NCBI GenBank assembly: GCA_002359095.1
Contig: DEQD01000001.1
Span: 1 to 11,180, forward strand
Length of the DNA stretch: 11,180 nt
DNA from: Caryophanales bacterium UBA3375
GTDB taxonomy: Bacteria; Bacillota_I; Bacilli_A; UBA3375
Direction: 5' to 3'
Positions 1-7,077 of the stretch are shown piece after piece. The notes beneath the pieces were generated by a model. The model ran no database searches, was not told the DNA's origin, and saw only the letters and a list, made by a program, of their open reading frames with translations. Numbering within the stretch: position 1 is the first letter of the stretch; the number at the start of each line of letters is the position of its first letter. The position numbers and the translations under genes are program-made.

Positions 1-30
1 GCGGTGTCTTAACCACTTGACCAACGGGCC
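1..30 (-). tRNA. tRNA-Glu, 5' part only (cut by window edge)
   Basis: The minus strand begins GGCCCGTTGGTCAAG and continues through a D arm to ACACCGC. This matches the 5' third of bacterial tRNA-Glu: acceptor strand GGCCCGT, then the D loop, then the first bases of the anticodon stem. The anticodon lies outside the window, so the isotype rests on resemblance of the 5' half to known tRNA-Glu genes. It follows tRNA-Ser after a 9-nt spacer and is probably in the same transcript. Confidence 0.8.
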
Positions 31-39
31 ATGTATTTA

Positions 40-131
40 TGGCGGAGAAGGAGGGATTTGAACCCTCGCGCCGGTTACCCGGCCTACACCCTTAGCAGGG
101 GCGCCTCTTCAGCCAACTTGAGTAACGCTCC
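40..131 (-). tRNA. tRNA-Ser(GCU), with encoded CCA
   Basis: This is a class II tRNA that reads AGC/AGU codons. On the minus strand the D stem is CTC/GAG. The anticodon stem CGCCC/GGGTG closes the loop CTGCTAA, giving anticodon GCT. A long variable arm has stem GCCGG/CCGGC. The T arm is GAGGG TTCAAAT CCCTC, followed by discriminator G and CCA. The acceptor stem is odd: the 5' strand GGAGCGT faces the 3' strand CTTCTCC, so only the outer four pairs are Watson-Crick, and the inner part has C-U and U-C mismatches around one G-U. All other elements are intact. It may be a functional tRNA with a weakened stem, a decayed copy, or an assembly or sequencing error. Confidence 0.88.
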
Positions 132-147
132 AATTTAACACGTTTAT

Positions 148-153
148 ATTATA
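148..153 (-). promoter_or_regulatory. -10 element of the tRNA-Ser/tRNA-Glu transcript
   Basis: A perfect TATAAT is read on the minus strand 16 nt upstream of the tRNA-Ser 5' end, which fits a start site a few bases before the tRNA. I see no convincing -35 at the usual 16-18 nt spacing. The site lies back to back with the tRNA-Cys promoter. Confidence 0.6.
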
Positions 154-183
154 CTAAAAAAATTAGGAAAATAGGGGAAATTT

Positions 184-192
184 TGATATAAT
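184..192 (+). promoter_or_regulatory. Extended -10 promoter of tRNA-Cys
   Basis: TGATATAAT is an extended -10 element (TG, one base, then TATAAT). It ends 14 nt before the tRNA-Cys 5' end. No good -35 hexamer is visible upstream, which is usual for extended -10 promoters. Confidence 0.65.
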
Positions 193-206
193 ATTTAATG
201 TATTAT

Positions 207-280
207 GGTGGGGTAGCCAAGTGGTAAGGCATGGGACTGCAACTCCCTGATCGTCAGTTCAAATCTGATCCTCACCTCCA
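207..280 (+). tRNA. tRNA-Cys(GCA), with encoded CCA
   Basis: A complete 74-nt class I tRNA. The acceptor GGTGGGG pairs with CCTCACC with one G-U. The D stem is GCC/GGC. The anticodon loop CTGCAAC gives anticodon GCA (cysteine) on a stem with core GGGA/TCCC; the outermost pair 27-43 is T-T. The T arm is GTCAG TTCAAAT CTGAT with one G-U, then discriminator T and CCA. A terminator hairpin follows 12 nt downstream, so it appears to be transcribed alone. Confidence 0.95.
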
Positions 281-292
281 TTAAAAATAAAT

Positions 293-323
293 AAAGAGTT
301 AGCTTACTAAGCTAACTCTTTTT
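293..323. terminator. Bidirectional intrinsic terminator
   Basis: A perfect 13-bp inverted repeat (293-305 with 309-321) has a 3-nt loop. On the plus strand it ends in five T's and terminates tRNA-Cys. On the minus strand it is followed by ATTTATTTTTAA and terminates the long operon. The minus-strand stem contains the last codons of the glycosyltransferase gene, and the TAG stop straddles the stem tip and loop, so one element serves two convergent transcripts and is partly coding. Confidence 0.88.
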
Positions 324-1383
324 CCTTTACTCGTTCTTTTATGACATCAAGTACACGATGTTGGTAATTTTCTTTTTTAGCAATCTTGATATTTTCTTTT
401 ACTTCTTGATAGAATTCATCATCTGTAGCAAACTTAATAATTGCTTCATCGATATTTTTCATTTTTTCACATAAACCTAGACCATGTTTTTTTATATATT
501 CTTGATTTTTCTTCTCTTGACCACTCATACTTTGATCGATATTAATAATCATTGGTTTTTCACTACAAATACATTCAGATATTGAAATACCACCTGATTT
601 AGTAATAACTAAATCTACTTCTTGATATAGCTCATACATATTATTAATATAACCATATACTTCTATATCTTCACGATCTTTTAAATGGTCATATATTTTT
701 TCATTCTTACCACAAACTACTTTAACTTCTAAGTTATTATCTAAACTTATTTGAATTAATTTATCTACATCTTTTTTACTAATTTGACCTCTAGCTCCAA
801 GAGTGATTAATATTTTTTTACAACTTGTTTTAGTATTTTCTTTGATAAATTCATTTCTAACAGGGATACCTGTTACAAACACATCATTTGGATCAACACC
901 ATATTTTTCTACCGCTTCTTCTTTTACAAATGGAGCAGGAACACAATATATAGCACCTTCATCATTTTCTGCTATATATACTTTAGCAAATGTATAATCT
1001 GTAATTACACAACAACGAAGAGCACCTCGTGTATTTTTAATAAGATGTGGGAAAGTTTCAATAATAACGTCTGGTCGTTCTTTTTTAAGTAAATATGTTG
1101 TTCGCATACGTCCATCATTTTTTTGAGAATAGTACAACACCTTATGATTTCTTCCTAAATTATAACTAATATCATATGTAGTTTTAACTAATCCATCCTT
1201 AGTATATTTACTAACTACATTATTAAACATAAATAATGATAATTTAGTAGTAGGTTTTTCAAACTTAAAACTAGATGATACTACTATATCAAATACATCA
1301 TCTTTACTACCTTGTTTCTTAATAGTTTCAGAAACAGAAAGATGTCCACTACCAAACTTAGCAGCAATAATCATAAATTTCAT
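307..1383 (-). CDS. GT28/MGDG-synthase-type lipid glycosyltransferase (UgtP-like)
   Basis: A GT-B fold glycosyltransferase of 358 aa. The N-terminus opens with a beta strand into GSGH (residues 11-14), the acceptor-side motif of MGDG synthases and processive diacylglycerol glucosyltransferases. The C-terminal donor-binding half has a conserved strand ITLGARG (193-199), then TKSGGISISE (261-270) and GQEKKN (288-293), matching the UgtP/MurG nucleotide-sugar site. It probably transfers a hexose from UDP-sugar to diacylglycerol at the inner membrane face; the sugar and acceptor cannot be read from sequence. MurG itself is less likely because the N-terminal GGTGGH loop typical of MurG is replaced by GSGH. 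It is the last gene of the operon, its ATG overlaps the upstream stop (TAATG), and AAAGGTG is its probable ribosome binding site. Its 3' end forms the terminator stem. Confidence 0.82.
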   Translation of the reverse strand: MKFMIIAAKFGSGHLSVSETIKKQGSKDDVFDIVVSSSFKFEKPTTKLSLFMFNNVVSKYTKDGLVKTTYDISYNLGRNHKVLYYSQKNDGRMRTTYLLKKERPDVIIETFPHLIKNTRGALRCCVITDYTFAKVYIAENDEGAIYCVPAPFVKEEAVEKYGVDPNDVFVTGIPVRNEFIKENTKTSCKKILITLGARGQISKKDVDKLIQISLDNNLEVKVVCGKNEKIYDHLKDREDIEVYGYINNMYELYQEVDLVITKSGGISISECICSEKPMIINIDQSMSGQEKKNQEYIKKHGLGLCEKMKNIDEAIIKFATDDEFYQEVKENIKIAKKENYQHRVLDVIKERVKEKELA

Positions 1384-1853
1384 TATTCACCTTTCTCCAC
1401 AACTTCAACATGATTTAGTTGATTCCAAATATCTTTTTTAAAATAAAACATAACCACTAGTATTCCTGCTATAAAAGTATCTATTAATAAAATATAAGAA
1501 GATACAACTTGATTATAATTATAGAATATACTAGCAATTATTGCTGGTATAATCATATATAAAAAAGGTTCTCTAAAAAAGCTTTTCACTAAATTAAGGC
1601 GTGGTTTAATTCTTAAACCTAGCATTAATTTTCCTAAACTCCAACCAAATTTAGCAGGTAGGATAACAAACCAAATTAAGTATATTATACTAAATATAGT
1701 AATTGAAATACAATTTAGTACTAAGATATTTGATATATTAACAGTTAAAAAAACATTAACTAATATATCTATACCTACAATTGAAATAATAAAACCCATT
1801 GTATCGATAAGTTTTGCACAAAATCGATACAAACCTAAATTATTATGCATCAT
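1383..1853 (-). CDS. RDD-family integral membrane protein
   Basis: A 156-aa hydrophobic protein with about four membrane segments. It carries the RDD-family hallmarks: an N-terminal R with A-K-x-I-D (R10, residues 13-17), the central SLGKLMLGLRI (72-82), and a C-terminal charged tail after the last helix. RDD proteins are poorly characterised; some have been linked to ion or compatible-solute transport, so no specific substrate is assigned. It starts with two consecutive ATG codons. The first overlaps the dnaI stop (TAATG). The second, three nt on, has the better spacing to the AGGA, so the true protein may be one residue shorter. Translational coupling to both neighbours is likely. Confidence 0.85.
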   Translation of the reverse strand: MMHNNLGLYRFCAKLIDTMGFIISIVGIDILVNVFLTVNISNILVLNCISITIFSIIYLIWFVILPAKFGWSLGKLMLGLRIKPRLNLVKSFFREPFLYMIIPAIIASIFYNYNQVVSSYILLIDTFIAGILVVMFYFKKDIWNQLNHVEVVEKGE

Positions 1854-2584
1854 TATTCCTCATTTCGATAATTAACTCCATTAAATTGAATTGGATGACA
1901 TAGTCCCATAATTTTACTATGTAGTGTTGTTACTACTTTAGAATCATTTCTTTCTAACATATAGCGTTGACATAATTCCTCAGGACTATAATTACTAATA
2001 ATAAATGTTTGTAATTTTCTTTCTAATCGATAGTTAATAATAGAAAATAATATTCCATCACGACTAAACTTAGTAATATTTTCATTACCTAAGTCATCAA
2101 TAATCAATGCTTTGGCATTTTTAACTTTACCTAAACTAGCAGGTTTATTTTGAAAGTCTTTAACTTTATCAATATAGTCTGGCCAAGAAACATATAAATA
2201 TTCATTACCACGTTTATTATGATAAATATTACATAATGCTATTGTAAAAGTTGTTTTACCAACTCCATTTGCTCCATGAATAAATGCACTTTTATCCTCA
2301 TCAAAATATTTAACTAATGTCATTCTACCATTTTGACTACGCGGATCATCTAAATCAAATTGTTCAAATCTAATAATTTCTGAAAAGAAAGAATTATCCA
2401 TGTATTTAACTCCAGGATTAACTTCTTTTCTTCTACTAATAACTCTTATATCTTCATCTAAAATCAATTCATAATTTTCTGGTTCATTAATGTATAACAT
2501 TAAATCACCCATACGACGAATTACTAAATCTTGTCCATACTCATTAATTAATTTAACGACTTCGGGATGGTTAAAAAAACTCAT
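1853..2584 (-). CDS. dnaI: DnaI/DnaC-like replicative helicase loader (AAA+ ATPase)
   Basis: A 243-aa AAA+ ATPase. Walker A is GANGVGKT (104-111), Walker B is LIIDD (160-164), a sensor-1-like IISN lies at 195-198, and a conserved basic segment with candidate arginine finger is near 212-224. These fit the DnaI/DnaC loaders that place the hexameric helicase on origin DNA. It is shorter than Bacillus DnaI (about 310 aa), and the segment before the ATPase domain (1-95) has no cysteine, so the zinc-binding N-terminal helicase-interaction domain of Bacillus DnaI is not recognisable. IstB-type transposition helpers share this fold, but no transposase gene lies nearby and the housekeeping operon favours a loader. 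It starts 2 nt after the glyS stop, behind AGGA. Confidence 0.78.
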   Translation of the reverse strand: MSFFNHPEVVKLINEYGQDLVIRRMGDLMLYINEPENYELILDEDIRVISRRKEVNPGVKYMDNSFFSEIIRFEQFDLDDPRSQNGRMTLVKYFDEDKSAFIHGANGVGKTTFTIALCNIYHNKRGNEYLYVSWPDYIDKVKDFQNKPASLGKVKNAKALIIDDLGNENITKFSRDGILFSIINYRLERKLQTFIISNYSPEELCQRYMLERNDSKVVTTLHSKIMGLCHPIQFNGVNYRNEE

Positions 2585-2586
2585 TA

Positions 2587-3939
2587 TTATCCTAATTGTT
2601 CTTCTAAGTATTTATCTAAATCATCAATACTAATACGTTCTTGTTGCATTGTATCACGGTGACGTACTGTAACACATTTATCTTCTAAACTATCATAGTC
2701 AAATGTAATACAAAATGGAGTTCCAATTACATCTTGACGACGGTAACGTTTACCTATTTGTCCGGAAGTATCAAAATCAACGTTATATTTTTGTGCTAAC
2801 ATGTTATATACTTCAAGAGCTTCACCTTCTAGTTTTTTAACTAAAGGTAGAACACAAGCCTTAATAGGTGCTAAGTTAAAAGGTAAGCGTAATACTTCGC
2901 GAGTTTCACCATCTTCTAGTGTTTCTTCCACATAACTATTACATAAAACAGCTAAGAATAATCGATCACAACCAACACTAGGTTCAACAACATATGGAAC
3001 AAAACGTTCATTAGTTGTTGGATCTAAATAACTCATATCTACTTTACTTTTCTCTTGGTGAGCCATTAAATCAAAGTCGGTACGACTAGCAAGACCCCAT
3101 AACTCTCCCCAACCAAATGGGAACTTAAATTCGATATCAGAAGTTTTATTAGAATAGTGAGATAATTCTTCTTTACTATGTTCTCTTATCCGATAAACAT
3201 CTTTACTAAACCCAATGTTTTCTAAAAACTTAACCATTTTATCCATGTAGTAATCAAAAATTTCTAACTCTTCTCCTGGTTTACAAAATACTTCCATCTC
3301 CATTTGTTCAAATTCTCTAGTTCTAAAAATGAAGTTACCTGGTGTAATCTCATTTCTAAATGATTTACCAATTTGTCCTACACCCATTGGTAATTTTTTA
3401 CGAGTAGTTCGCATAATATTTTTATAATTAATAAAAATTCCTTGAGCTGTTTCTGGACGTAAATATACTTCACTACTACTATCTTGTACTACTCCCATAA
3501 ATGTTTTAAACATTAAATTAAAATCACGAATATCAGTATAGTTTAAACTTCCACATTTAAGGCATACTAAATTATGTTCATTAATATAATCAAGCATTTG
3601 TTGATCACTCCATCCATCAACAATAATCTCATCACTTTCTTCAATCAATTTATCTGCTCTAAAACGGGAATGACATTCTTTACAATCAATTAATGGATCA
3701 GAAAAACCACCTAAATGTCCACTAGCTTCCCAAACCATTGGGTTTAATAAAATACTTGAATCTAAACCAACATTATTAGGCTCTTTATGTACAAATTCAT
3801 CCCACCAATATTTCTTAATATTGTTTTTTAACTCTACTCCTAATGGTCCATAATCCCAAGTATTAGCTAAACCATTATAAATTTCACTACCTTGATATAC
3901 AAAACCATATTGTTTTGCTAAATTCATTATTTTTTCCAT
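2587..3939 (-). CDS. glyS: Glycyl-tRNA synthetase, class II alpha2 type
   Basis: Charges tRNA-Gly with glycine using ATP, in the cytoplasm. With the start chosen here it is 450 aa, typical of the homodimeric type. Residues 1-60 contain the conserved FVYQGSEIYNG and WDYGPLG. Two CxxC pairs (C86/C89, C126/C129) form a likely zinc site. Motif 2 is FRNEITP...FRTREFEQ (194-212), motif 3 is EPSVGCDRLFLA (319-330), and the anticodon-binding domain spans about 345-450. A longer frame from a TTG at 3963 is possible, but AGGAG (3945-3949) sits 5 nt before the ATG at 3937-3939, and the protein then begins at the conserved family start. With this start it lies 8 nt after the ftsW stop. No T-box leader is present; the gene is embedded in the operon. 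Confidence 0.96.
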   Translation of the reverse strand: MEKIMNLAKQYGFVYQGSEIYNGLANTWDYGPLGVELKNNIKKYWWDEFVHKEPNNVGLDSSILLNPMVWEASGHLGGFSDPLIDCKECHSRFRADKLIEESDEIIVDGWSDQQMLDYINEHNLVCLKCGSLNYTDIRDFNLMFKTFMGVVQDSSSEVYLRPETAQGIFINYKNIMRTTRKKLPMGVGQIGKSFRNEITPGNFIFRTREFEQMEMEVFCKPGEELEIFDYYMDKMVKFLENIGFSKDVYRIREHSKEELSHYSNKTSDIEFKFPFGWGELWGLASRTDFDLMAHQEKSKVDMSYLDPTTNERFVPYVVEPSVGCDRLFLAVLCNSYVEETLEDGETREVLRLPFNLAPIKACVLPLVKKLEGEALEVYNMLAQKYNVDFDTSGQIGKRYRRQDVIGTPFCITFDYDSLEDKCVTVRHRDTMQQERISIDDLDKYLEEQLG

Positions 3940-3947
3940 CATCTCTC

Positions 3948-5138
3948 CTAAATATTTGCCCAATTATCTAAATCTTGTTTACGATAAAAAGCGTTACTTC
4001 TTCTTTCAATAACAATACAGAAGAATAAACCTAATGATAAAAACATATATGAGTTAATCCCATTACTAATAAATGGAAGTGTTACTCCGGTCATCGGAAT
4101 AACATTGGTAACCCCACAGATATTTACTACTACTTGGATAAGTAGTAAGAATCCAAATCCATAACAATATAACATTCCAAAACGACGATGTGCATAATTA
4201 CCAATACGAATACAACAAGAAATAATAAATAATTGTAATCCAATCGTTAATGTCGCACCAAAGATTCCCCATTCTTCACAAATAGTCACAAATATGTAGT
4301 CAGTACTTCTAGCTGCAATAAATGTTTTTTGCGCCCCTTTTAAAAAACCTTCACCAAATAAGTTACCATTACTAATTCCAATTAATGCACTTCTAATATC
4401 CCAACTAGCACCATGTGTATCACCAAATGGTTCTAACCATGTTGTAATACGATCAATTTGGTATTCAGGTAAAACACTAGGCATTATATCAAGTAAGAAA
4501 ATTCCGACTATACCAAGTAATAATACTACACCTGATACTTTAAGAATAAATTTAGAATAGCTACCATGAATACAAAACATTACATAGATAACTAAAAATA
4601 CTATAATTGCCCCACCTAAATCAGGTTCAATTAAAATTAAGAAGACTGGAATTAACATAAATAAAGCTAACTTAATTAAGTTATTTGATTTAGTTAAATT
4701 CCCTACCTTAAACCACATAAATCTAACACCTAAGTTAGCAAAGGCATTTGCTAGAAATAGTATGATAGCTATTTTTACTAACTCTAGTGGTTGGAAGTCA
4801 ACAATACCCAAACTAATTACACTTCGTGCCCCACCACGAGCAGCACCAATAACAAATACTAATACTAACATTGCTAAGGCAATAAAATAGATAAGATTAA
4901 TATTAGATGTTACTAATTTATAAATTTTATTATAGTTTTTTCGCATAAAGTATAATACAAAAAACATAATTATAAACATTAAGATTGAAACTATAATTGT
5001 TATTGGTAATATATTATATTTAATAACATCGTTATAAGTTGTTGAATAAATATTTAATATTCCCCAAATACTAATCAAAATCCATGCTAATGTTAATTGA
5101 TTAGCAACACCTTTCATTTTACTTCGTAACTTGTCCAC
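3948..5138 (-). CDS. ftsW: SEDS-family peptidoglycan glycosyltransferase, FtsW-like
   Basis: A 396-aa polytopic membrane protein (about ten helices) of the FtsW/RodA/SpoVE family, which polymerises lipid II into glycan strands with a partner class B PBP. Family motifs in order: GARSVISLG...QPLELVK (103-122), EPDLGGA (171-177), RITTWLEPFGD (230-240), ALIGISNGNLFGEGF (251-265), and STDYIFVTICEEWG (278-291), where D280 aligns by position with the essential extracellular Asp. NVIPMTGVTLPFIS follows at 345-358. The last motif continues SNGINS where the family usually has a Gly-rich S-x-G-G-S/T. Assignment to FtsW rather than RodA rests on the ftsEX and murE neighbours and is inference. The start is GTG behind AGGAG (5143-5147), which overlaps the ftsX stop. 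Confidence 0.83.
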   Translation of the reverse strand: MDKLRSKMKGVANQLTLAWILISIWGILNIYSTTYNDVIKYNILPITIIVSILMFIIMFFVLYFMRKNYNKIYKLVTSNINLIYFIALAMLVLVFVIGAARGGARSVISLGIVDFQPLELVKIAIILFLANAFANLGVRFMWFKVGNLTKSNNLIKLALFMLIPVFLILIEPDLGGAIIVFLVIYVMFCIHGSYSKFILKVSGVVLLLGIVGIFLLDIMPSVLPEYQIDRITTWLEPFGDTHGASWDIRSALIGISNGNLFGEGFLKGAQKTFIAARSTDYIFVTICEEWGIFGATLTIGLQLFIISCCIRIGNYAHRRFGMLYCYGFGFLLLIQVVVNICGVTNVIPMTGVTLPFISNGINSYMFLSLGLFFCIVIERRSNAFYRKQDLDNWANI

Positions 5139-5145
5139 GTTTCTC

Positions 5146-6027
5146 CTATTTTTTCAGATATTTATTTGTTGATAAGATACTTCCAATTCCCCCAACTAAT
5201 ACACCTAAACATGTAATTCCAACAAATAACATAATTGTTGCTTGATCTAGTGGAATAAACATCGCTTGAATTCCTCCAGTTTGTTGACCAACAAAATTCA
5301 TTATTTGTTGATATCCAAAGAATAATACTACGAATGATAATAGTGCTCCAATTAGACCAATAAAGATACCTTCCCAAATAAATGGCATTCTTACATATTG
5401 TTTAGTAGCACCAACTAAACGCATAATCTCAATCTCTAAACTACGAGAAGTAATAGCTAATTTGATTGTATTCATAATAATAAATACAGAAATAACCAAA
5501 AGAATACAAGCAACTCCAATACTAAATACAAGTGCTGAGTGCATCATTGTAATAAATGAACTAGTTGAATCATCATCCCCACTCTTAACATCTTCTACAC
5601 CTTCAATTTGACGCAACTCTTCACTTACTTCTAAGATTTGATTACCATCAACTAATCTTACTTTTATTTGATCAGATAATGGATTTGATGTTCCTCCAAA
5701 TAAATCTAAGAATGATTGACGATCATCAAAGTTATCAGCAAATGATTCTAAAACTTGATCTTTTGTTTCAACTTCAATTTGTTCAATATCTGCTTTTTGT
5801 TGTATTTGATTAACAATTTCATTTACTTGCTCTTGACTAGCATCAGCTTTAGGCCAAACATAAATAGCTAAATTATCTACAGCAGATTTAGAAGCATTTG
5901 CTGTATTGACTGTAATAAGTCCTCCGACTCCAAAGATCAGTAAGGTTAAAAACACAAGTACACAACTTGCAATATTCATCGCCGGATTACGACGCATACT
6001 ATTTAGTGCAACTTTCATACTATTCAT
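5146..6027 (-). CDS. ftsX: Cell division ABC-type membrane protein FtsX
   Basis: A 293-aa membrane partner of FtsE. The complex does not transport; it passes ATP-driven conformational change to cell-wall hydrolases outside the cell. Topology by eye: a cytoplasmic N-terminus with the FtsX-typical R-R-N-P-x-M-N segment (12-18), TM1 about 19-41, an extracellular domain about 42-160, then TM2 (164-186), TM3 (219-240) and TM4 (262-286). The cytoplasmic segment 186-220 (RSLEIEIMRLVGATKQYVRMPFIWEG region) is the best family signature. Start ATG follows AAGGAGG by about 8 nt and overlaps the ftsE stop by 8 nt, as expected for a coupled FtsE-FtsX pair. Confidence 0.95.
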   Translation of the reverse strand: MNSMKVALNSMRRNPAMNIASCVLVFLTLLIFGVGGLITVNTANASKSAVDNLAIYVWPKADASQEQVNEIVNQIQQKADIEQIEVETKDQVLESFADNFDDRQSFLDLFGGTSNPLSDQIKVRLVDGNQILEVSEELRQIEGVEDVKSGDDDSTSSFITMMHSALVFSIGVACILLVISVFIIMNTIKLAITSRSLEIEIMRLVGATKQYVRMPFIWEGIFIGLIGALLSFVVLFFGYQQIMNFVGQQTGGIQAMFIPLDQATIMLFVGITCLGVLVGGIGSILSTNKYLKK

Positions 6028-7075
6028 ATATATAACCTCCTTCTTTATTTTCTCCTTTAATGCTTCCAGATTCTATTTTAATTGTTCGGTGTTTAAATTT
6101 ATTAACAATCTTCGTATCATGTGTTGCCATAATAACTGTTGTTCCACCTTTATTAATTCTTTCTAAAATCTTCATAATAATATCAGCATTTTTAGGATCT
6201 AAGTTTCCTGTTGGCTCATCGGCTACAATAATTTTAGGTTCATTAACAATTGCTCGAGCAATAGCTGCACGTTGTTGTTGTCCACCTGATAATTCTTTAG
6301 GAAATTTATCACGTTGTTCTTTAATTCCTACACGTTGAAGTGTTTTTAACACTTGTTCTTCAATTTTATCTTTTGGATAACCAATAACATCTAATGTATA
6401 TTTAACATTTTCATAAATAGTTAAATTTGGTAAAAGTTTATAGTCTTGAAAAATTACCCCAATTTTTTGACGTAATTTATGTAATTGCCCTGGTTTTAAT
6501 TTAGTAGCATTTATTCCATCTACCCATACAGTCCCTGCTGTATTTGTAACATCACGATAAATTAAACGAGATAACGTAGATTTACCACTTCCTGAAGGAC
6601 CTACTAAATAAATAAATTCACCTTCATAAATTTTTAAGTTTAATCCTTCGATTAAACGATCAACCTTATTATAACGCATTGTTACATTATCAAAGTTAAC
6701 CATAATCGGATTATTAGAGTAATCTTTAACTACTTGTTTTTCACTCTTACTTTCGTCTACACTTGATTCTTGATTAAGCAGTTCATCTAGAGCATCTAAT
6801 TCTCTAATTTCTTCTGTTTTCATTTCAACTTCAATTTTTTTTGGTTCTTCTTTTTTTCTCAAATCAAGTTTTTCATCTTTTTTAACTATTTCAATAGGTT
6901 CAAAATCATTAGCAAAATCAATTACTTTTAAATCATCAAGTGAATAATCAGTATATTCAAATACTTCTTCATTTTTTAATTGTTCTGTTAATAAATGAGT
7001 TTCTTCTTCAACATTAAGATTACGAGTTTTTTCTTTATTAGCTTTTAATAATTCATCAATTTTGTTTGTACTCAT
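6020..7075 (-). CDS. ftsE: Cell division ATP-binding protein FtsE with long N-terminal extension
   Basis: The ABC ATPase partner of FtsX, 351 aa against roughly 225-230 for the family. The ATPase domain begins near residue 125: Walker A GPSGSGKST (159-167), Q-loop Q210, signature LSGGQQQR (262-269), Walker B IIVADEP (282-288), D-loop NLDP (291-294), H-loop H319. Residues 1-124 are an added segment with about 35 acidic and 20 basic residues and no Gly, Cys or Trp, so it is probably largely disordered or helical. The long start is supported by GGGAG six nt before the ATG at 7075, 2 nt after the murE stop. The internal ATG at residue 125, which would give a canonical length, has no Shine-Dalgarno sequence upstream. 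The extension lies on the cytoplasmic side and could tether FtsEX to another divisome protein (inference). Confidence 0.94.
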   Translation of the reverse strand: MSTNKIDELLKANKEKTRNLNVEEETHLLTEQLKNEEVFEYTDYSLDDLKVIDFANDFEPIEIVKKDEKLDLRKKEEPKKIEVEMKTEEIRELDALDELLNQESSVDESKSEKQVVKDYSNNPIMVNFDNVTMRYNKVDRLIEGLNLKIYEGEFIYLVGPSGSGKSTLSRLIYRDVTNTAGTVWVDGINATKLKPGQLHKLRQKIGVIFQDYKLLPNLTIYENVKYTLDVIGYPKDKIEEQVLKTLQRVGIKEQRDKFPKELSGGQQQRAAIARAIVNEPKIIVADEPTGNLDPKNADIIMKILERINKGGTTVIMATHDTKIVNKFKHRTIKIESGSIKGENKEGGYIYE

Positions 7076-7077
7076 AA

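Noticed and set aside
803..997. Plus-strand open frame of 64 codons inside the glycosyltransferase gene
   Set aside because: It is antisense to a well-supported gene and low in complexity; a shadow.
3940..3963. Longer glyS frame starting at TTG 3961-3963 and overlapping ftsW
   Set aside because: The AGGAG site lies inside this stretch and points to the ATG at 3937-3939, which gives the family's normal N-terminus.
2587..5138. T-box riboswitch for glyS
   Set aside because: There is no leader: glyS follows ftsW by 8 nt, leaving no room for a T-box.
5162..5377. Minus-strand frame inside ftsX in another phase
   Set aside because: Trp/Asn/Ser-rich out-of-frame translation of ftsX; no independent start signal.
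5906..6338. Overlapping plus-strand frames opposite ftsX and ftsE
   Set aside because: They mirror conserved coding sequence such as the ABC signature and Walker B region and have no family resemblance of their own.
6701..6703. Internal ATG as the true ftsE start giving a canonical-length protein
   Set aside because: The upstream bases show no ribosome binding site, whereas the ATG at 7073-7075 has GGGAG at good spacing and is tightly coupled to murE.
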